Shown piece by piece: positions 52,587-61,879 of a stretch of 64,000 bases of DNA (position 1 is the stretch's first letter; the number at the start of each line of letters is the position of its first letter). Source of the DNA: Ketobacter sp036337295. GTDB lineage: Bacteria; Pseudomonadota; Gammaproteobacteria; Pseudomonadales; Ketobacteraceae. A model generated the notes under the pieces. It was not told where the DNA came from. It ran no database searches and was given only the letters and a program-made list of their open reading frames with translations. A program made the translations under genes and the position numbers. The DNA lies in NCBI GenBank assembly GCA_036337295.1, contig JAYZEN010000007.1, positions 186,001 through 250,000 on the forward strand, read 5' to 3'.

Positions 52587-53675
52587 ATGAAAATCAAATT
52601 GCTTCCCTTAGCTATTGGTGCTGCGATTGCTATGCCTGGCGTAGCAATGGCTGATGTCAACTTTTACGGCAAAATCAACCTCGCTTACGGCATGTCAGAT
52701 GTTGATTATGCTTATGACTTTGATATTGAAGACGGCACTATCCCGCCAGCTTCAGTCGATGTTACCTCATCCGATCGCTGGGAGTTGACAAGCTACAACT
52801 CTCGTTTTGGGGTTAAGGGCTCTGAAGACATCAATGACAATCTGAAAGCCATTTACCAGATTGAATGGGGTGTTGATATTGATGGCGGTTCAGCTGATAT
52901 GTCTCACCGTGACCGTTTTGTAGGTCTTGAGGGTGGCTTCGGTACGTTTAAAGCGGGTAAGTTTGATACTCCTTTGAAGAAAGCCCAAGGAAAGATTGAT
53001 TTGTTCGGTGATACTACCGGTGATATCAAATACATCTTCGCTGGTGAGAACCGTATAAACAACATTCTTCAGTATTCTTCCCCAGAAATGGGCGGTCTGC
53101 AGATTAACTTCGCGTTTGCGCCTGGTGAAGAGTATGAATCTGATACTAATGATGATCCAAAGGATGGACCAGCGGATTCGTTCTCGGCTTCTGTAACGTT
53201 CAATGCAGATAACATCTATGCCGCAATTGCACACGACTCAGAAGTTACAAGCGATGTTCGCTTTTACATTGATAGTGGATTTAACATCCAAGACTTCTCT
53301 GCCCCGATGGATACCACTCGGTTAGTGGGTGTGTTCGATCTGGACGCCATTCAATTGGGTGCGATGTACCAAGTTGCTGAAACATCCGATGCTGATGTGG
53401 ATGGTGATTTCGAGCAGAGCGGATTCCTGCTGAGCGGTTCTTTCAAGATTGATGCAATCAAATTGAAAGCCCAGTACGGTATGACAACGTTGGAAGACAA
53501 TGATGGTGGCGAAGAAGTTGACTCAGAACTGTTCGCTGTAGGTGCAGACTATATTCTCAGCAAGCAAACTAACCTGTATGCTCAGTTCACTACTGTTGGA
53601 TATGAGTTCGACGTTGATGGCGGTGAAGAGCAAACTTCTGACAAGTTTGATCTGGGTATCGTCCACAAGTTCTAA
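52587..53675 (+). CDS. Outer-membrane general porin (possible phosphate-regulated porin)
   Basis: A 362-residue trimeric-type porin. The signal peptide MKIKLLPLAIGAAIAMPGVA is cleaved after AMA before DVNFYGKIN. The mature chain shows alternating beta strands, a YNSRFGVKG segment, a GLEGGFGTFKAGKFDTP segment (the usual GxGxxxxGR-like region) and a C-terminal Phe (VHKF) required for BAM assembly. The coding sequence is clearly more AT-rich than neighbouring genes. AGGAGAG precedes the ATG. The promoter contains a PHO-box-like repeat, so it may be induced in phosphate limitation. Pore selectivity cannot be read from the sequence. Confidence 0.88.
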   Translation: MKIKLLPLAIGAAIAMPGVAMADVNFYGKINLAYGMSDVDYAYDFDIEDGTIPPASVDVTSSDRWELTSYNSRFGVKGSEDINDNLKAIYQIEWGVDIDGGSADMSHRDRFVGLEGGFGTFKAGKFDTPLKKAQGKIDLFGDTTGDIKYIFAGENRINNILQYSSPEMGGLQINFAFAPGEEYESDTNDDPKDGPADSFSASVTFNADNIYAAIAHDSEVTSDVRFYIDSGFNIQDFSAPMDTTRLVGVFDLDAIQLGAMYQVAETSDADVDGDFEQSGFLLSGSFKIDAIKLKAQYGMTTLEDNDGGEEVDSELFAVGADYILSKQTNLYAQFTTVGYEFDVDGGEEQTSDKFDLGIVHKF

Positions 53676-53697
53676 TCTCTCTTAGATCAGAGCTTAC

Positions 53698-53730
53698 AAA
53701 AAACGCCCGCATCATGCGGGCGTTTTTTTA
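53698..53730 (+). terminator. Porin terminator
   Basis: Near-perfect stem AAAACGCCCGCAT/ATGCGGGCGTTTT with a single-base centre and flanking A- and T-runs. Works for the porin and possibly on both strands. Confidence 0.9.
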
Positions 53731-53784
53731 TGTCTGCGTTTCTTGCTTTACCACCCAGGCATCTCAATAAAAGCGCTTCAATAA

Positions 53785-53810
53785 AAAAGGGCAGCTTTCG
53801 CTGCCCTTTT
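53785..53810 (-). terminator. fabB terminator (bidirectional)
   Basis: AAAAGGGCAGC/GCTGCCCTTTT stem with a 4-nt loop (TTTC). On the minus strand the A-run becomes a T-run after the stem, so it ends the fabA-fabB transcript; on the plus strand it can act as a second stop for the porin. Confidence 0.85.
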
Positions 53811-53883
53811 GTCCGGCCATGGTTTCTGGCTCACGTCTTGTGTGGTTTACGCGGCGTAGTTACACAACGTAGTTACACAACCA

Positions 53884-55098
53884 TCAGTCGATCTTGCTGA
53901 ACACCAGCGTGGCGTTGGTGCCGCCAAAGCCGAAGCTGTTGGACATCACGGTCTTCAGGCCGGCGTTATCCTTGCGCTCACGGGCGATGTTGGCACCTTC
54001 GATCTTGGCATCCAGTTGTTCAATGTTGATGGATTCCGCGATGAAGTCGTTCTCCAGCATCAGCAGGCTGTAGATGGCCTCCTGTACACCGGCAGCGCCC
54101 AGCGAGTGGCCGGTGAGTGATTTGGTGGAGCCCACCACCGGCATGTCGGCACCGAATACTTCCCGCACCGCGCCGATCTCGGCCGCATCACCCACCGGGG
54201 TGCTGGTGCCGTGGGCATTGATGTAGTCGACGGGGGTGTTTACGCTGGAGAGGGCCATTTGCATGCAGCGCATGGCACCTTCACCGGAGGGCGCAACCAT
54301 GTCGCTGCCGTCGGAGGTGGCACCATAGCCCACCAGTTCGGCATAGATCTTGGCGCCGCGGGCCTTGGCGTGCTCATACTCTTCCAGCACCAGCATGCCA
54401 CCGCCACCGGCGATCACGAACCCGTCACGGCTGGCGTCGAAGGCGCGGGAGGCTTTGTCCGGGGTGTCGTTGTATTTGGTGGAGAGGGCGCCCATGGCAT
54501 CAAACATCATGGTCAGAGCCCAGTGTTCCTCTTCGCCGCCGCCGGCAAATACCACATCCTGTTTGCCCAGTTGGATCAGTTCCATAGCGTGGCCGATGCA
54601 GTGGGAGCTGGTGGCGCAGGCGGACGTGATGGAGTAGTTCACGCCTTTGATTTTGTACGGTGTCGCCAGGCAGGCGGAAATGGTACTGGTCATCACCCGT
54701 GGCACCATATAGGGGCCGATACGCTTGACGCCTTTTTCCCGCAGAATGTCCGCGGCTTCCACCTGGTTCTTGGAGCTGCCACCGCCGGAACCGGCCACGA
54801 TGCCGGTGCGGATATTGGACACCTGGTCTTCACTCAACCCAGCGTCGGTAATGGCCTGACCCATGGCGATATAGGCGTAGGCGGCTGCGTCACCCATAAA
54901 GCGCAAAGGTTTGCGATCAATATGCTCAGCAATGTCGATATCAACCTGACCGGCCACATGACTGCGCAGGCCCATCTCCTTGTATTCTTCTTTGAAGCGA
55001 ATGCCGGAACGGCCTGCGCGCAAGGAAGCGGTGACGCTGTCTTTATCGTTGCCAAGGCAGGACACGATGCCCATGCCTGTAACCACTACACGTTTCAT
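53884..55098 (-). CDS. fabB: Beta-ketoacyl-ACP synthase I
   Basis: A 404-residue KAS I. The active-site Cys161 lies in SITSACATSSHC, with His about 296 in NAHGTSTPVGD and His about 331 in LTGHSLGAAG. The start MKRVVVTGMGIVSCLG is typical of FabB. It elongates the cis-3-decenoyl chain made by FabA, giving unsaturated fatty acids. AAAGGG precedes the ATG. It lies 54 nt after fabA, and is distinct from the larger FabY-like synthase at 3635-5470. Confidence 0.96.
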   Translation of the reverse strand: MKRVVVTGMGIVSCLGNDKDSVTASLRAGRSGIRFKEEYKEMGLRSHVAGQVDIDIAEHIDRKPLRFMGDAAAYAYIAMGQAITDAGLSEDQVSNIRTGIVAGSGGGSSKNQVEAADILREKGVKRIGPYMVPRVMTSTISACLATPYKIKGVNYSITSACATSSHCIGHAMELIQLGKQDVVFAGGGEEEHWALTMMFDAMGALSTKYNDTPDKASRAFDASRDGFVIAGGGGMLVLEEYEHAKARGAKIYAELVGYGATSDGSDMVAPSGEGAMRCMQMALSSVNTPVDYINAHGTSTPVGDAAEIGAVREVFGADMPVVGSTKSLTGHSLGAAGVQEAIYSLLMLENDFIAESINIEQLDAKIEGANIARERKDNAGLKTVMSNSFGFGGTNATLVFSKID

Positions 55099-55152
55099 GG
55101 TAATACCCTTTGTTTGTGTCGCGTTGTTTATTATCGTTGTTATGGGCCAGGA

Positions 55153-55668
55153 TCAGAAACTGTCGGTGGAGGTGAACAGTCCTACGCGAAGGTCCTTGGC
55201 GGTGTAAATTTCCCGGCCATCCACCTGCAGGGATGCATCGCCGATTCCCATTACCAGTTTGCGCTCAATCACGCGCTTCATCTGGATTTCATAACGTACT
55301 GTTTTGGCAGTGGGTAACACCTGGCCGAAGAATTTCACTTCGCCGGCACCCAGGGCGCGACCGCGACCCTTGTTGCCTTTCCAGCCCAGGAAGAAGCCGA
55401 TCAGTTGCCACATGGCGTCCAGTCCCAGGCAGCCGGGCATCACCGGGTCCTCTTCAAAATGGCAGGCGAAGAACCAAAGCTCCGGTGTGATATCCAGCTC
55501 GGCGATGATCTCGCCTTTGCCGTGGGTGCCCCCTTCGGCACTGATATGGGTAACGCGATCCATCATCAGCATGTTGGGCAAAGGCAAACGTGCGTTGCCG
55601 GGACCGAACATTTTGCCGTGTCCGCAGTCCAATAGTTCTTCAAGAGTGTATGAGCTTTTTTGAATCAT
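55153..55668 (-). CDS. fabA: 3-hydroxydecanoyl-ACP dehydratase/isomerase
   Basis: A 171-residue hot-dog dehydratase-isomerase, exactly the length of Pseudomonas and enterobacterial FabA. The catalytic His is in CHFEEDPVMPGCLGLD with the Asp in LGLDAMWQL. It introduces the cis double bond at C10 for unsaturated fatty acids. The ATG at 55668 gives MIQKSSYTLEELLDCG; an ATG directly before it (55671) and a longer in-frame extension are less likely. The ribosome binding site is weak. It forms an operon with fabB. Confidence 0.95.
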   Translation of the reverse strand: MIQKSSYTLEELLDCGHGKMFGPGNARLPLPNMLMMDRVTHISAEGGTHGKGEIIAELDITPELWFFACHFEEDPVMPGCLGLDAMWQLIGFFLGWKGNKGRGRALGAGEVKFFGQVLPTAKTVRYEIQMKRVIERKLVMGIGDASLQVDGREIYTAKDLRVGLFTSTDSF

Positions 55669-56009
55669 CATTAAAAAGGTCTTGTTGGTGAACGAGTTGT
55701 CAGGCCGATTGATCGGATTTCGAGATGGCATTCCCATTTGCCAGGCCAACGATACGGATAGTTATTGTTGTTCGTCTCGAGGTGACTGCAGCCTGTGCAT
55801 ACTTACTTTTGTACTCAGGGCCTCATGTTAGCGGTTCTGGGAGTAAGAATCGACCGCTTGGATGCCTAATTTGTATGGGAATGTGTTCCCGACACAAAGG
55901 CTTGGGCCGCACGGTTATGATTGGCGTGGAAAGCTAGGGCGGTGGTGGCCTTTGTGGTAAGGTAAGCGGCGGATTTTTCAGCGATATAACGACTCAGAGA
56001 GGTTGGTGC
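55669..56009. other. Divergent region between fabA and ccmF
   Basis: No gene is supported in these 341 nt. It should contain the promoter of fabA-fabB (minus) and of ccmF (plus). A CCGAT/ATCGG mini-hairpin occurs near 55711-55722, and no clear FabR- or DesT-like operator was found. An AGAGAGG box at 55996-56002 is the ccmF ribosome binding site. Confidence 0.4.
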
Positions 56010-57998
56010 GTGATTCCGGAAATAGGGCATTTTGCCATTGTAATGACCCTGGTACTGGCCACGGTTCAGGCGATTGTACCACTGGCTGGGGCTACCCTCG
56101 GTAGCGAACGCTGGATGGCCGTAGCCCGGCCGGCGGCCTATGGTCAGTTTTCCTTCCTGCTGGCGGCCTTTGTGTTGCTGGCCTACAGCTTTGTGATTAA
56201 CGATTTCACCGTGTCTTATGTGGCCAACCACTCCAACACCCTGTTGCCAGTGGGCTACAAGATATCCGCAGTGTGGGGCGGTCACGAGGGTTCACTGTTG
56301 CTGTGGTCCCTGGTGTTGTCCGGCTGGACCGCTGCAGTGGCGCTGTGGAGCCATCACTTGCCCACGGTGGTTGCGTCCCGGGTGCTCGGGGTGATGGGCC
56401 TGATTTCCATTGGTTTCAACTCCTTTCTGCTGTTCACTTCCAACCCCTTTGACCGCTTGTTGCCGGATTTCCCCCCGGATGGCGCGGATCTCAACCCCTT
56501 GCTGCAGGACCCTGGCCTGATTGTTCATCCCCCCATGTTATATATGGGATATGTGGGCTTTTCGGTGGCGTTCGCGTTTGCCATCGCCGGGTTGATGGGA
56601 GGGCGCTTGGACAGCGCCTGGGCGCGCTGGTCGCGACCCTGGACCACGGTGGCCTGGTGTTTTCTGACGCTGGGTATTGCCCTGGGCAGCTGGTGGGCGT
56701 ATTACGAGCTGGGTTGGGGCGGCTGGTGGTTCTGGGACCCCGTGGAGAACGCCTCTTTTATGCCCTGGTTGGCGGGTACGGCGTTGATGCATTCCCTGGC
56801 GGTGACGGAAAAACGCGGGGTCTTCAAGGCCTGGACGGTGCTGCTGGCCATTCTCACATTCTCGCTGAGTTTGCTGGGTACATTCCTGGTGCGCTCCGGT
56901 GTGTTGACCTCAGTACACGCCTTTGCCGCTGATCCCACCCGTGGCTTCTTCGTGCTGGTGTTCCTGTTGTTGGTGGTGGGCAGTTCCTTGCTGCTGTTTG
57001 CAATTCGCGCCCAGGCCCTGAACAGCGAGAGCCATTTCGAACTGTTTTCCCGCGAAGTGTTCCTGCTGGTGAACAACATTATCCTGATTTGTGCCACCGG
57101 AGTGGTGTTGGTGGGCACCTTGAGCCCCATTCTGTTTGATGTGTTGGAGTGGGGGAAAATTTCCGTGGGCGAGCCCTTCTTTAATACCACGTTTGCGCCT
57201 ATCGCGTTGGTGCTGATGGTATTTGCGGCCGTGGGCCCCCTGGTGAACTGGAAACGGCACAATGTTGCGGTGCTGCGCAGCTCTTTTCTGCAGGCGTTGG
57301 TGATTTCCATCGCGGCCGCCGCCATCTGCCTGTGGGCTTTTGATGCCGGTTGGAACTGGCTGGTGTTTGTGACGTTACTGCTGTGCGTGTGGGTGGTCAG
57401 CCATTCTGTACTGGATGCCTGGAAGAAGATCCGTTCCGCCAAAGCCGGTAGTTGGGCCGGTATCAAGCGCTTGTCCCTTAGTTATCGGGGGATGCTGGTG
57501 GCCCATATCGGTATGGCGATCACGGTGGCGGGCGTGGCGATGACCAGCAATTTTGATGTGGAGCGCGATGTGCGCATGCACGCGGGGGATGAGGTGGACA
57601 TTGGGCCTTATCATTTTGTGTTTGAAGGGGTGAAGGAAGTGGAAGGCCCCAATTATTTTGCCACCCGTGGCTTTGTAAACGTGACCAAATCCGGTTCACC
57701 GGTGGCGCTGCTGACTCCGGAAAAACGCCGTTACCACGTACGCCGTGATGTGATGACCGAAGCCGCCATCGATGCCGGATTCAGCCGTGACCTGTATGTG
57801 GCATTGGGTGAGCCCCTGGAGGATGGCAGTTGGGCCGTGCGGATCTATTTCAAACCGTTTATGCGCTGGGTCTGGGGCGGCGGTGCAGTCATGGCGTTGG
57901 GCGGATTTATTGCCATGAGTGATCGCCGCTACCGCATCAAGGTCAAACAAAAGATGTCCAATCTGGCCAGCGGCCTGGCAGGAGGCAATGCCGCATGA
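56010..57998 (+). CDS. ccmF: Cytochrome c haem lyase subunit CcmF
   Basis: A 662-residue inner-membrane protein with about 15 hydrophobic helices. The haem-binding WWD motif is in GWGGWWFWDPVENASFMP (about residue 235), with flanking His in PMLYMGY and others. It transfers haem from CcmE to apocytochrome c. The GTG at 56010 follows AGAGAGG. It starts a ccmF-G-H-I run; ccmA-E are not next to it. It overlaps ccmG by 4 nt. Confidence 0.96.
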   Translation: MIPEIGHFAIVMTLVLATVQAIVPLAGATLGSERWMAVARPAAYGQFSFLLAAFVLLAYSFVINDFTVSYVANHSNTLLPVGYKISAVWGGHEGSLLLWSLVLSGWTAAVALWSHHLPTVVASRVLGVMGLISIGFNSFLLFTSNPFDRLLPDFPPDGADLNPLLQDPGLIVHPPMLYMGYVGFSVAFAFAIAGLMGGRLDSAWARWSRPWTTVAWCFLTLGIALGSWWAYYELGWGGWWFWDPVENASFMPWLAGTALMHSLAVTEKRGVFKAWTVLLAILTFSLSLLGTFLVRSGVLTSVHAFAADPTRGFFVLVFLLLVVGSSLLLFAIRAQALNSESHFELFSREVFLLVNNIILICATGVVLVGTLSPILFDVLEWGKISVGEPFFNTTFAPIALVLMVFAAVGPLVNWKRHNVAVLRSSFLQALVISIAAAAICLWAFDAGWNWLVFVTLLLCVWVVSHSVLDAWKKIRSAKAGSWAGIKRLSLSYRGMLVAHIGMAITVAGVAMTSNFDVERDVRMHAGDEVDIGPYHFVFEGVKEVEGPNYFATRGFVNVTKSGSPVALLTPEKRRYHVRRDVMTEAAIDAGFSRDLYVALGEPLEDGSWAVRIYFKPFMRWVWGGGAVMALGGFIAMSDRRYRIKVKQKMSNLASGLAGGNAA

Positions 57999-58537
57999 GT
58001 CGAACCAAATGGTTGGTGTTTTCCCTGCCGCTGGTGGCGTTTCTGGTCATGGGCTATTTTTTTCTGCGGGCCCTGGATTCCGACCCGTCCCTGTTGCCTT
58101 CCACCCGTGTGGATCAGAAGGTTCCGCCCTTCTCGTTGCCGGAGCTGGCTGATCCCCAGCAGATGTTATCGGAACAGACCCTGAGGGGGCCGTTGTTGCT
58201 GAATGTATGGGCCACCTGGTGCCCGTCCTGCAAAGTGGAGCACCCGGTGTTGAATGAATTGGCAAAAAACGGGATTCGCATAGTGGGCCTCAATTATAAG
58301 GATGTGCGTGCGGCAGCAATCCAGTACCTGGAATTCAATGGCAATCCCTATCAGCAGAATATCTATGATGAAGCCGGTGACCTGGGGCTGGACCTTGGGG
58401 TGTACGGTGCGCCGGAAACCTTTCTGATTGATGCGCAGGGGGTGATTCGATACCGGCACGTGGGGGTGGTGACGCCGGACAACTGGCGGGAGCTACTCTG
58501 GCCCAAGTGGCAGGAAATGGGAGGTAAAGGGCCATGA
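57995..58537 (+). CDS. ccmG: Thiol:disulfide interchange protein CcmG/DsbE
   Basis: A 180-residue thioredoxin-fold protein anchored by an N-terminal helix (about 6-25). The active site WATWCPSCK has Cys76 and Cys79. It reduces the CXXCH haem sites of apocytochromes. It overlaps ccmF and ccmH by 4 nt each, indicating tight coupling. Confidence 0.96.
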   Translation: MSRTKWLVFSLPLVAFLVMGYFFLRALDSDPSLLPSTRVDQKVPPFSLPELADPQQMLSEQTLRGPLLLNVWATWCPSCKVEHPVLNELAKNGIRIVGLNYKDVRAAAIQYLEFNGNPYQQNIYDEAGDLGLDLGVYGAPETFLIDAQGVIRYRHVGVVTPDNWRELLWPKWQEMGGKGP

Positions 58538-58986
58538 GAGCATTGATGATATTGCTGCTGATGATGGGGGGCTCTGCGTTTGCCACCATCGACGCCTACG
58601 AATTCAATGACCTGGAGAAAGAGCAGCGCTTTCGTGTGCTGATCGGTGAATTGCGTTGCCCCAAATGTCAGAACCAGAACATTTCGGATTCCAACGCGGG
58701 TTTGGCGAAGGATATCAAGGATCGCACTTACCGCCTGATCAACGAGGGTAAGAGTAATCGGGAAATCACCAATTATATGGTGGAACGTTATGGGGATTTC
58801 ATTACCTACCGCCCACCCATGAAACCCGCGACCTGGTTCCTGTGGTTTGGCCCCTTTGTGCTGACCCTGTTGGCCCTGACCATTTTGCTGGTGCGCAAAC
58901 TCAAAGCCCAGCCGTCTGCCCCGGTGCGTGTGGACGCAGAAAAGCATAAACAGGTGGAAGACCTGCTGAAAAAGCTGGACGACTGA
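58534..58986 (+). CDS. ccmH: Cytochrome c maturation protein CcmH
   Basis: A 150-residue protein: signal peptide (about 1-17), the redox motif LRCPKCQNQNI with Cys42 and Cys45, and one C-terminal transmembrane helix (about 103-122). It works with CcmF and CcmG in apocytochrome c handling. It lacks the TPR part seen in fused CcmH proteins, which is supplied by ccmI downstream. Confidence 0.96.
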   Translation: MRALMILLLMMGGSAFATIDAYEFNDLEKEQRFRVLIGELRCPKCQNQNISDSNAGLAKDIKDRTYRLINEGKSNREITNYMVERYGDFITYRPPMKPATWFLWFGPFVLTLLALTILLVRKLKAQPSAPVRVDAEKHKQVEDLLKKLDD

Positions 58987-59016
58987 AGCCGGATTACTGT
59001 TTAAGGAAACCTGACT

Positions 59017-60279
59017 ATGACCCTGATGTGGGTAGCCCTGGGGGCAATGACTGTTATCGGTGTGCTGATTATTGTGCTGCCGTTGATACACTTCCGACCG
59101 AAGCAGGAACTGTCCGGCGACGTGATCAATGCCGCGGTGTTCAAGGACCGAATCGCCGAATTGAAAGTGGATCTTGCCGAAGGCCGGTTGGATCAGGCGG
59201 AGTATGATCAGTTGAGCCAGGAGCTGGAGCTGACCCTGCTGAGTGATGTCAGTATACGAGATGGCAGCCAGGCTCGTCTTTTGGGGGGTAAGTGGCTGGT
59301 GATACCCCTGGCACTACTGGTCCCCATCTCGGCATTTGTGGTCTACTGGAGTGAAGGGTATCACCCCGAACTGAATCAGTGGTTCGCCAAGCAGGACACC
59401 ATGGCACGGGTAATGCCCCTGATGATGGCCGGCAAATTCGAGGTGATTCAGGATGAAAACATTGAAGTGGCAGATTTCATCCGGGCATTGCAGCGTCAAT
59501 TGCAGGCCAATCCTGAAGACGCTCAGGGTTGGTATTTGCTGGGCGTCAGTTACCTGCAGGTGCAGTTGCCGCAACAGAGTGAAACCGCGTTCCAGCGGGC
59601 ATTGAACCTGGAGCCCGGTAATGTGGACTTCGTGATGGGGTATACCCAGGCCACATTGGCAGCCAATGGCGGCAACATGACGCCGCAGATTCGTCGCACC
59701 CTGGAGCAGGTAATGCGGGCCCAGCCAAACAATCCCAAACCGTACATGACCATGGGCATGGCTCTGTTTCAACAAGGGGAGCTCAGTGCGGCCGTCGCAG
59801 TCTGGGAGCGTTACCTGGCGCTGGATAACCCCGATCCCCGTGCTGTGCAGCTGTTGCAGCGCAGTGTGGAGGTGGCTCGTAATCAGATGGGCGAGTCTGC
59901 ACCGGATCAACCCCAGGTGGCAGACACCGGCCCCAGCATTCAGGTAACCGTGGATGTGGCGGCTGAGGTGAAGACCCGGATTGGCGCCACGGATACCCTG
60001 TTTATTTATGCGAAGGCCCAAAGTGGTCCGCCTATGCCCCTGGCCGTGGTGCGGCAACCAGTATCCCGATGGCCGGTTACGGTGACCCTGAGTGATGCCA
60101 ACGCCATGACGCCTGCCATGACGCTTTCCAAATTCAAGAATGTGCTGGTGCTGGCCCGGATTTCCGGGTCCGGCAATGCGATTCCCCAAGCCGGTGATTG
60201 GGAAGCAACACCACTGCCCCTGGAGTTGAGCGATGGCGGTAAACAGGTGGAATTGGTGATTCACACGCAGCGGCCTTAA
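59017..60279 (+). CDS. ccmI: Cytochrome c maturation protein CcmI (TPR)
   Basis: A 420-residue protein. Two transmembrane helices (about 4-24 and 95-113) flank a cytoplasmic loop with RIAELKVDLAEGRLDQAEYD, and TPR repeats (about 150-290, with DAQGWYLLGVSYLQV) face the periplasm, followed by a beta-rich C-terminal domain. It binds apocytochrome c and presents it to CcmFH. It follows ccmH by 30 nt. Confidence 0.92.
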   Translation: MTLMWVALGAMTVIGVLIIVLPLIHFRPKQELSGDVINAAVFKDRIAELKVDLAEGRLDQAEYDQLSQELELTLLSDVSIRDGSQARLLGGKWLVIPLALLVPISAFVVYWSEGYHPELNQWFAKQDTMARVMPLMMAGKFEVIQDENIEVADFIRALQRQLQANPEDAQGWYLLGVSYLQVQLPQQSETAFQRALNLEPGNVDFVMGYTQATLAANGGNMTPQIRRTLEQVMRAQPNNPKPYMTMGMALFQQGELSAAVAVWERYLALDNPDPRAVQLLQRSVEVARNQMGESAPDQPQVADTGPSIQVTVDVAAEVKTRIGATDTLFIYAKAQSGPPMPLAVVRQPVSRWPVTVTLSDANAMTPAMTLSKFKNVLVLARISGSGNAIPQAGDWEATPLPLELSDGGKQVELVIHTQRP

Positions 60280-60451
60280 TGCCTCCGGTTACCTTAATGG
60301 GTTATGTAATACCGGTTGCAGTGTGAACAACGTCGCAAGGCTTGAGAGAAACATTGAGAAAACTGGGTATACAGTAAGCAACACACAGCTCCCCGGGTCC
60401 ATTTGCTGACTACACTTTCCAGAGATTCTGATGTGTAAGTCGAGGCGACCC

Positions 60452-61879
60452 ATGGACATAGCCCAATCGATCGAACGTTATCTTCAACGGAAGGAAATAG
60501 CGTTCACCGTACATTCCCACGTTCTGGAAACCAGTCTGTCCGCGCTCTGTCGTGATATGGGCATTGCACCGGAGCAAATGGCGGTTCCGCTGCTATTGCG
60601 CACCGAGCGCCAGGCCTATTTGATGGCCATTATTCCCCTCAGCCACTCCCTGGATCTGAACCGGCTTGAGGCCCTGTTACGACGTCAATTTGTGTATCTG
60701 GACGAGGCGGAAATCAATGCCTGGTTCCTGGATTCCGAACCCGGTGCAGAACCGGCCATTGCAGAGCCGTATAATCTGCCCTGCATCGTGGAGCGCAGCC
60801 TGTTTGAATGGCATCGTGTCTATCTGCGGGCGGGCAGTCACCGATCGTTGATCAGTCTCGACAACGATAACCTGAAAAAGCTGTATCACGCTTTTCCCAA
60901 AGCCGTGATCTCAAACCCGTCACGCCTGCCGGATGGCGGTGAGTTGGGCACTGAACTGGACCCCGCTTCCATCATTGCGATTTATAACGCTCTGGACAGC
61001 CTGGATCGTTTGCCATCCATTCCTGCATTGGCCATGCGTTTATTGGAACAGGCCAGCAGTTCGGACACCTCGGCGGCGGATCTGGCCGCCACCATCGAAA
61101 TGGATCCGTCGGTGACCGCTCAGGTGATGCGTTACGCAGGTTCGCCGTACTTCGGTTATCGCGGCAACCTGGACTCCGTGCAGCATGCCATTACCCGCGT
61201 GCTTGGCTTTGAAATGGTGAGTAACATTGCCCTGGGTATCGCCTCCAGCAAGGCGTTTGATGTTCCCCAGAATGGCCCCCTGGGATTGAAAGCATTCTGG
61301 AAGCATGGTTTGTACACCGCGGTGCTGGCACAGGGCCTGGCCCGTAAAATCGATCGGCCCCAGACGCTGAATCCGGCCCGGGCCTACCTGTGTGGGCTGC
61401 TGCATAATTTTGGGGTGTTGTTGATGGGGCATCTCTTCCCCCAGGAGTTTCGCCTGTTGAATCTGGAGGTGAAACGGTATCCCGATCGGGCGCTTCATGA
61501 TATTGAACAGGATATGGTGGTGGCGGGCGACGTCCAGCAGTTCATCCGTCTTGGTCATGATCATATGGGGGGCTACCTGTTGGAGAAATGGCACTTACCG
61601 GAAGCTGTCAGTGTTTGTGCTTATTACCATCATGATGTCGAATACGATGGGAATTGCGCAGACTATGTGGCGCTGATTCAACTTTGCAATCAGTTGCTGG
61701 CCTCCCGGGGTATTGGTGACTGTGGCGGTTCGGCAGTGCTGCAAGACCTGGCAGATGGCGATCCGGGGCCAGCTTGGCGCACAGACCTCATTGAGCGGGG
61801 AGCGGCGATGACAGTATTGGAAAAAGTCCTGGAGCTCGGCCCGGAATTAGACAACTTAGCTGATAATATGGCGGCATGA
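60452..61879 (+). CDS. YbaK/aaRS-associated domain fused to HDOD domain
   Basis: A 475-residue protein. Residues about 1-155 resemble the YbaK/ProX aminoacyl-tRNA deacylase domain (start MDIAQSIERYLQRKEIAFTV, later VPLLLRTERQAYLMAIIPLS). Residues about 180-380 form an HDOD domain (LDRLPSIPALAMRLLEQA, DPSVTAQVMRYAGSP). HDOD proteins act in signalling without catalysis. The deacylase lysine was not located with certainty. The ATG at 60452 with GAGG upstream is preferred to an in-frame ATG 21 nt earlier. It stands between ccmI and adk with gaps on both sides, so it is likely its own unit. Confidence 0.8.
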   Translation: MDIAQSIERYLQRKEIAFTVHSHVLETSLSALCRDMGIAPEQMAVPLLLRTERQAYLMAIIPLSHSLDLNRLEALLRRQFVYLDEAEINAWFLDSEPGAEPAIAEPYNLPCIVERSLFEWHRVYLRAGSHRSLISLDNDNLKKLYHAFPKAVISNPSRLPDGGELGTELDPASIIAIYNALDSLDRLPSIPALAMRLLEQASSSDTSAADLAATIEMDPSVTAQVMRYAGSPYFGYRGNLDSVQHAITRVLGFEMVSNIALGIASSKAFDVPQNGPLGLKAFWKHGLYTAVLAQGLARKIDRPQTLNPARAYLCGLLHNFGVLLMGHLFPQEFRLLNLEVKRYPDRALHDIEQDMVVAGDVQQFIRLGHDHMGGYLLEKWHLPEAVSVCAYYHHDVEYDGNCADYVALIQLCNQLLASRGIGDCGGSAVLQDLADGDPGPAWRTDLIERGAAMTVLEKVLELGPELDNLADNMAA

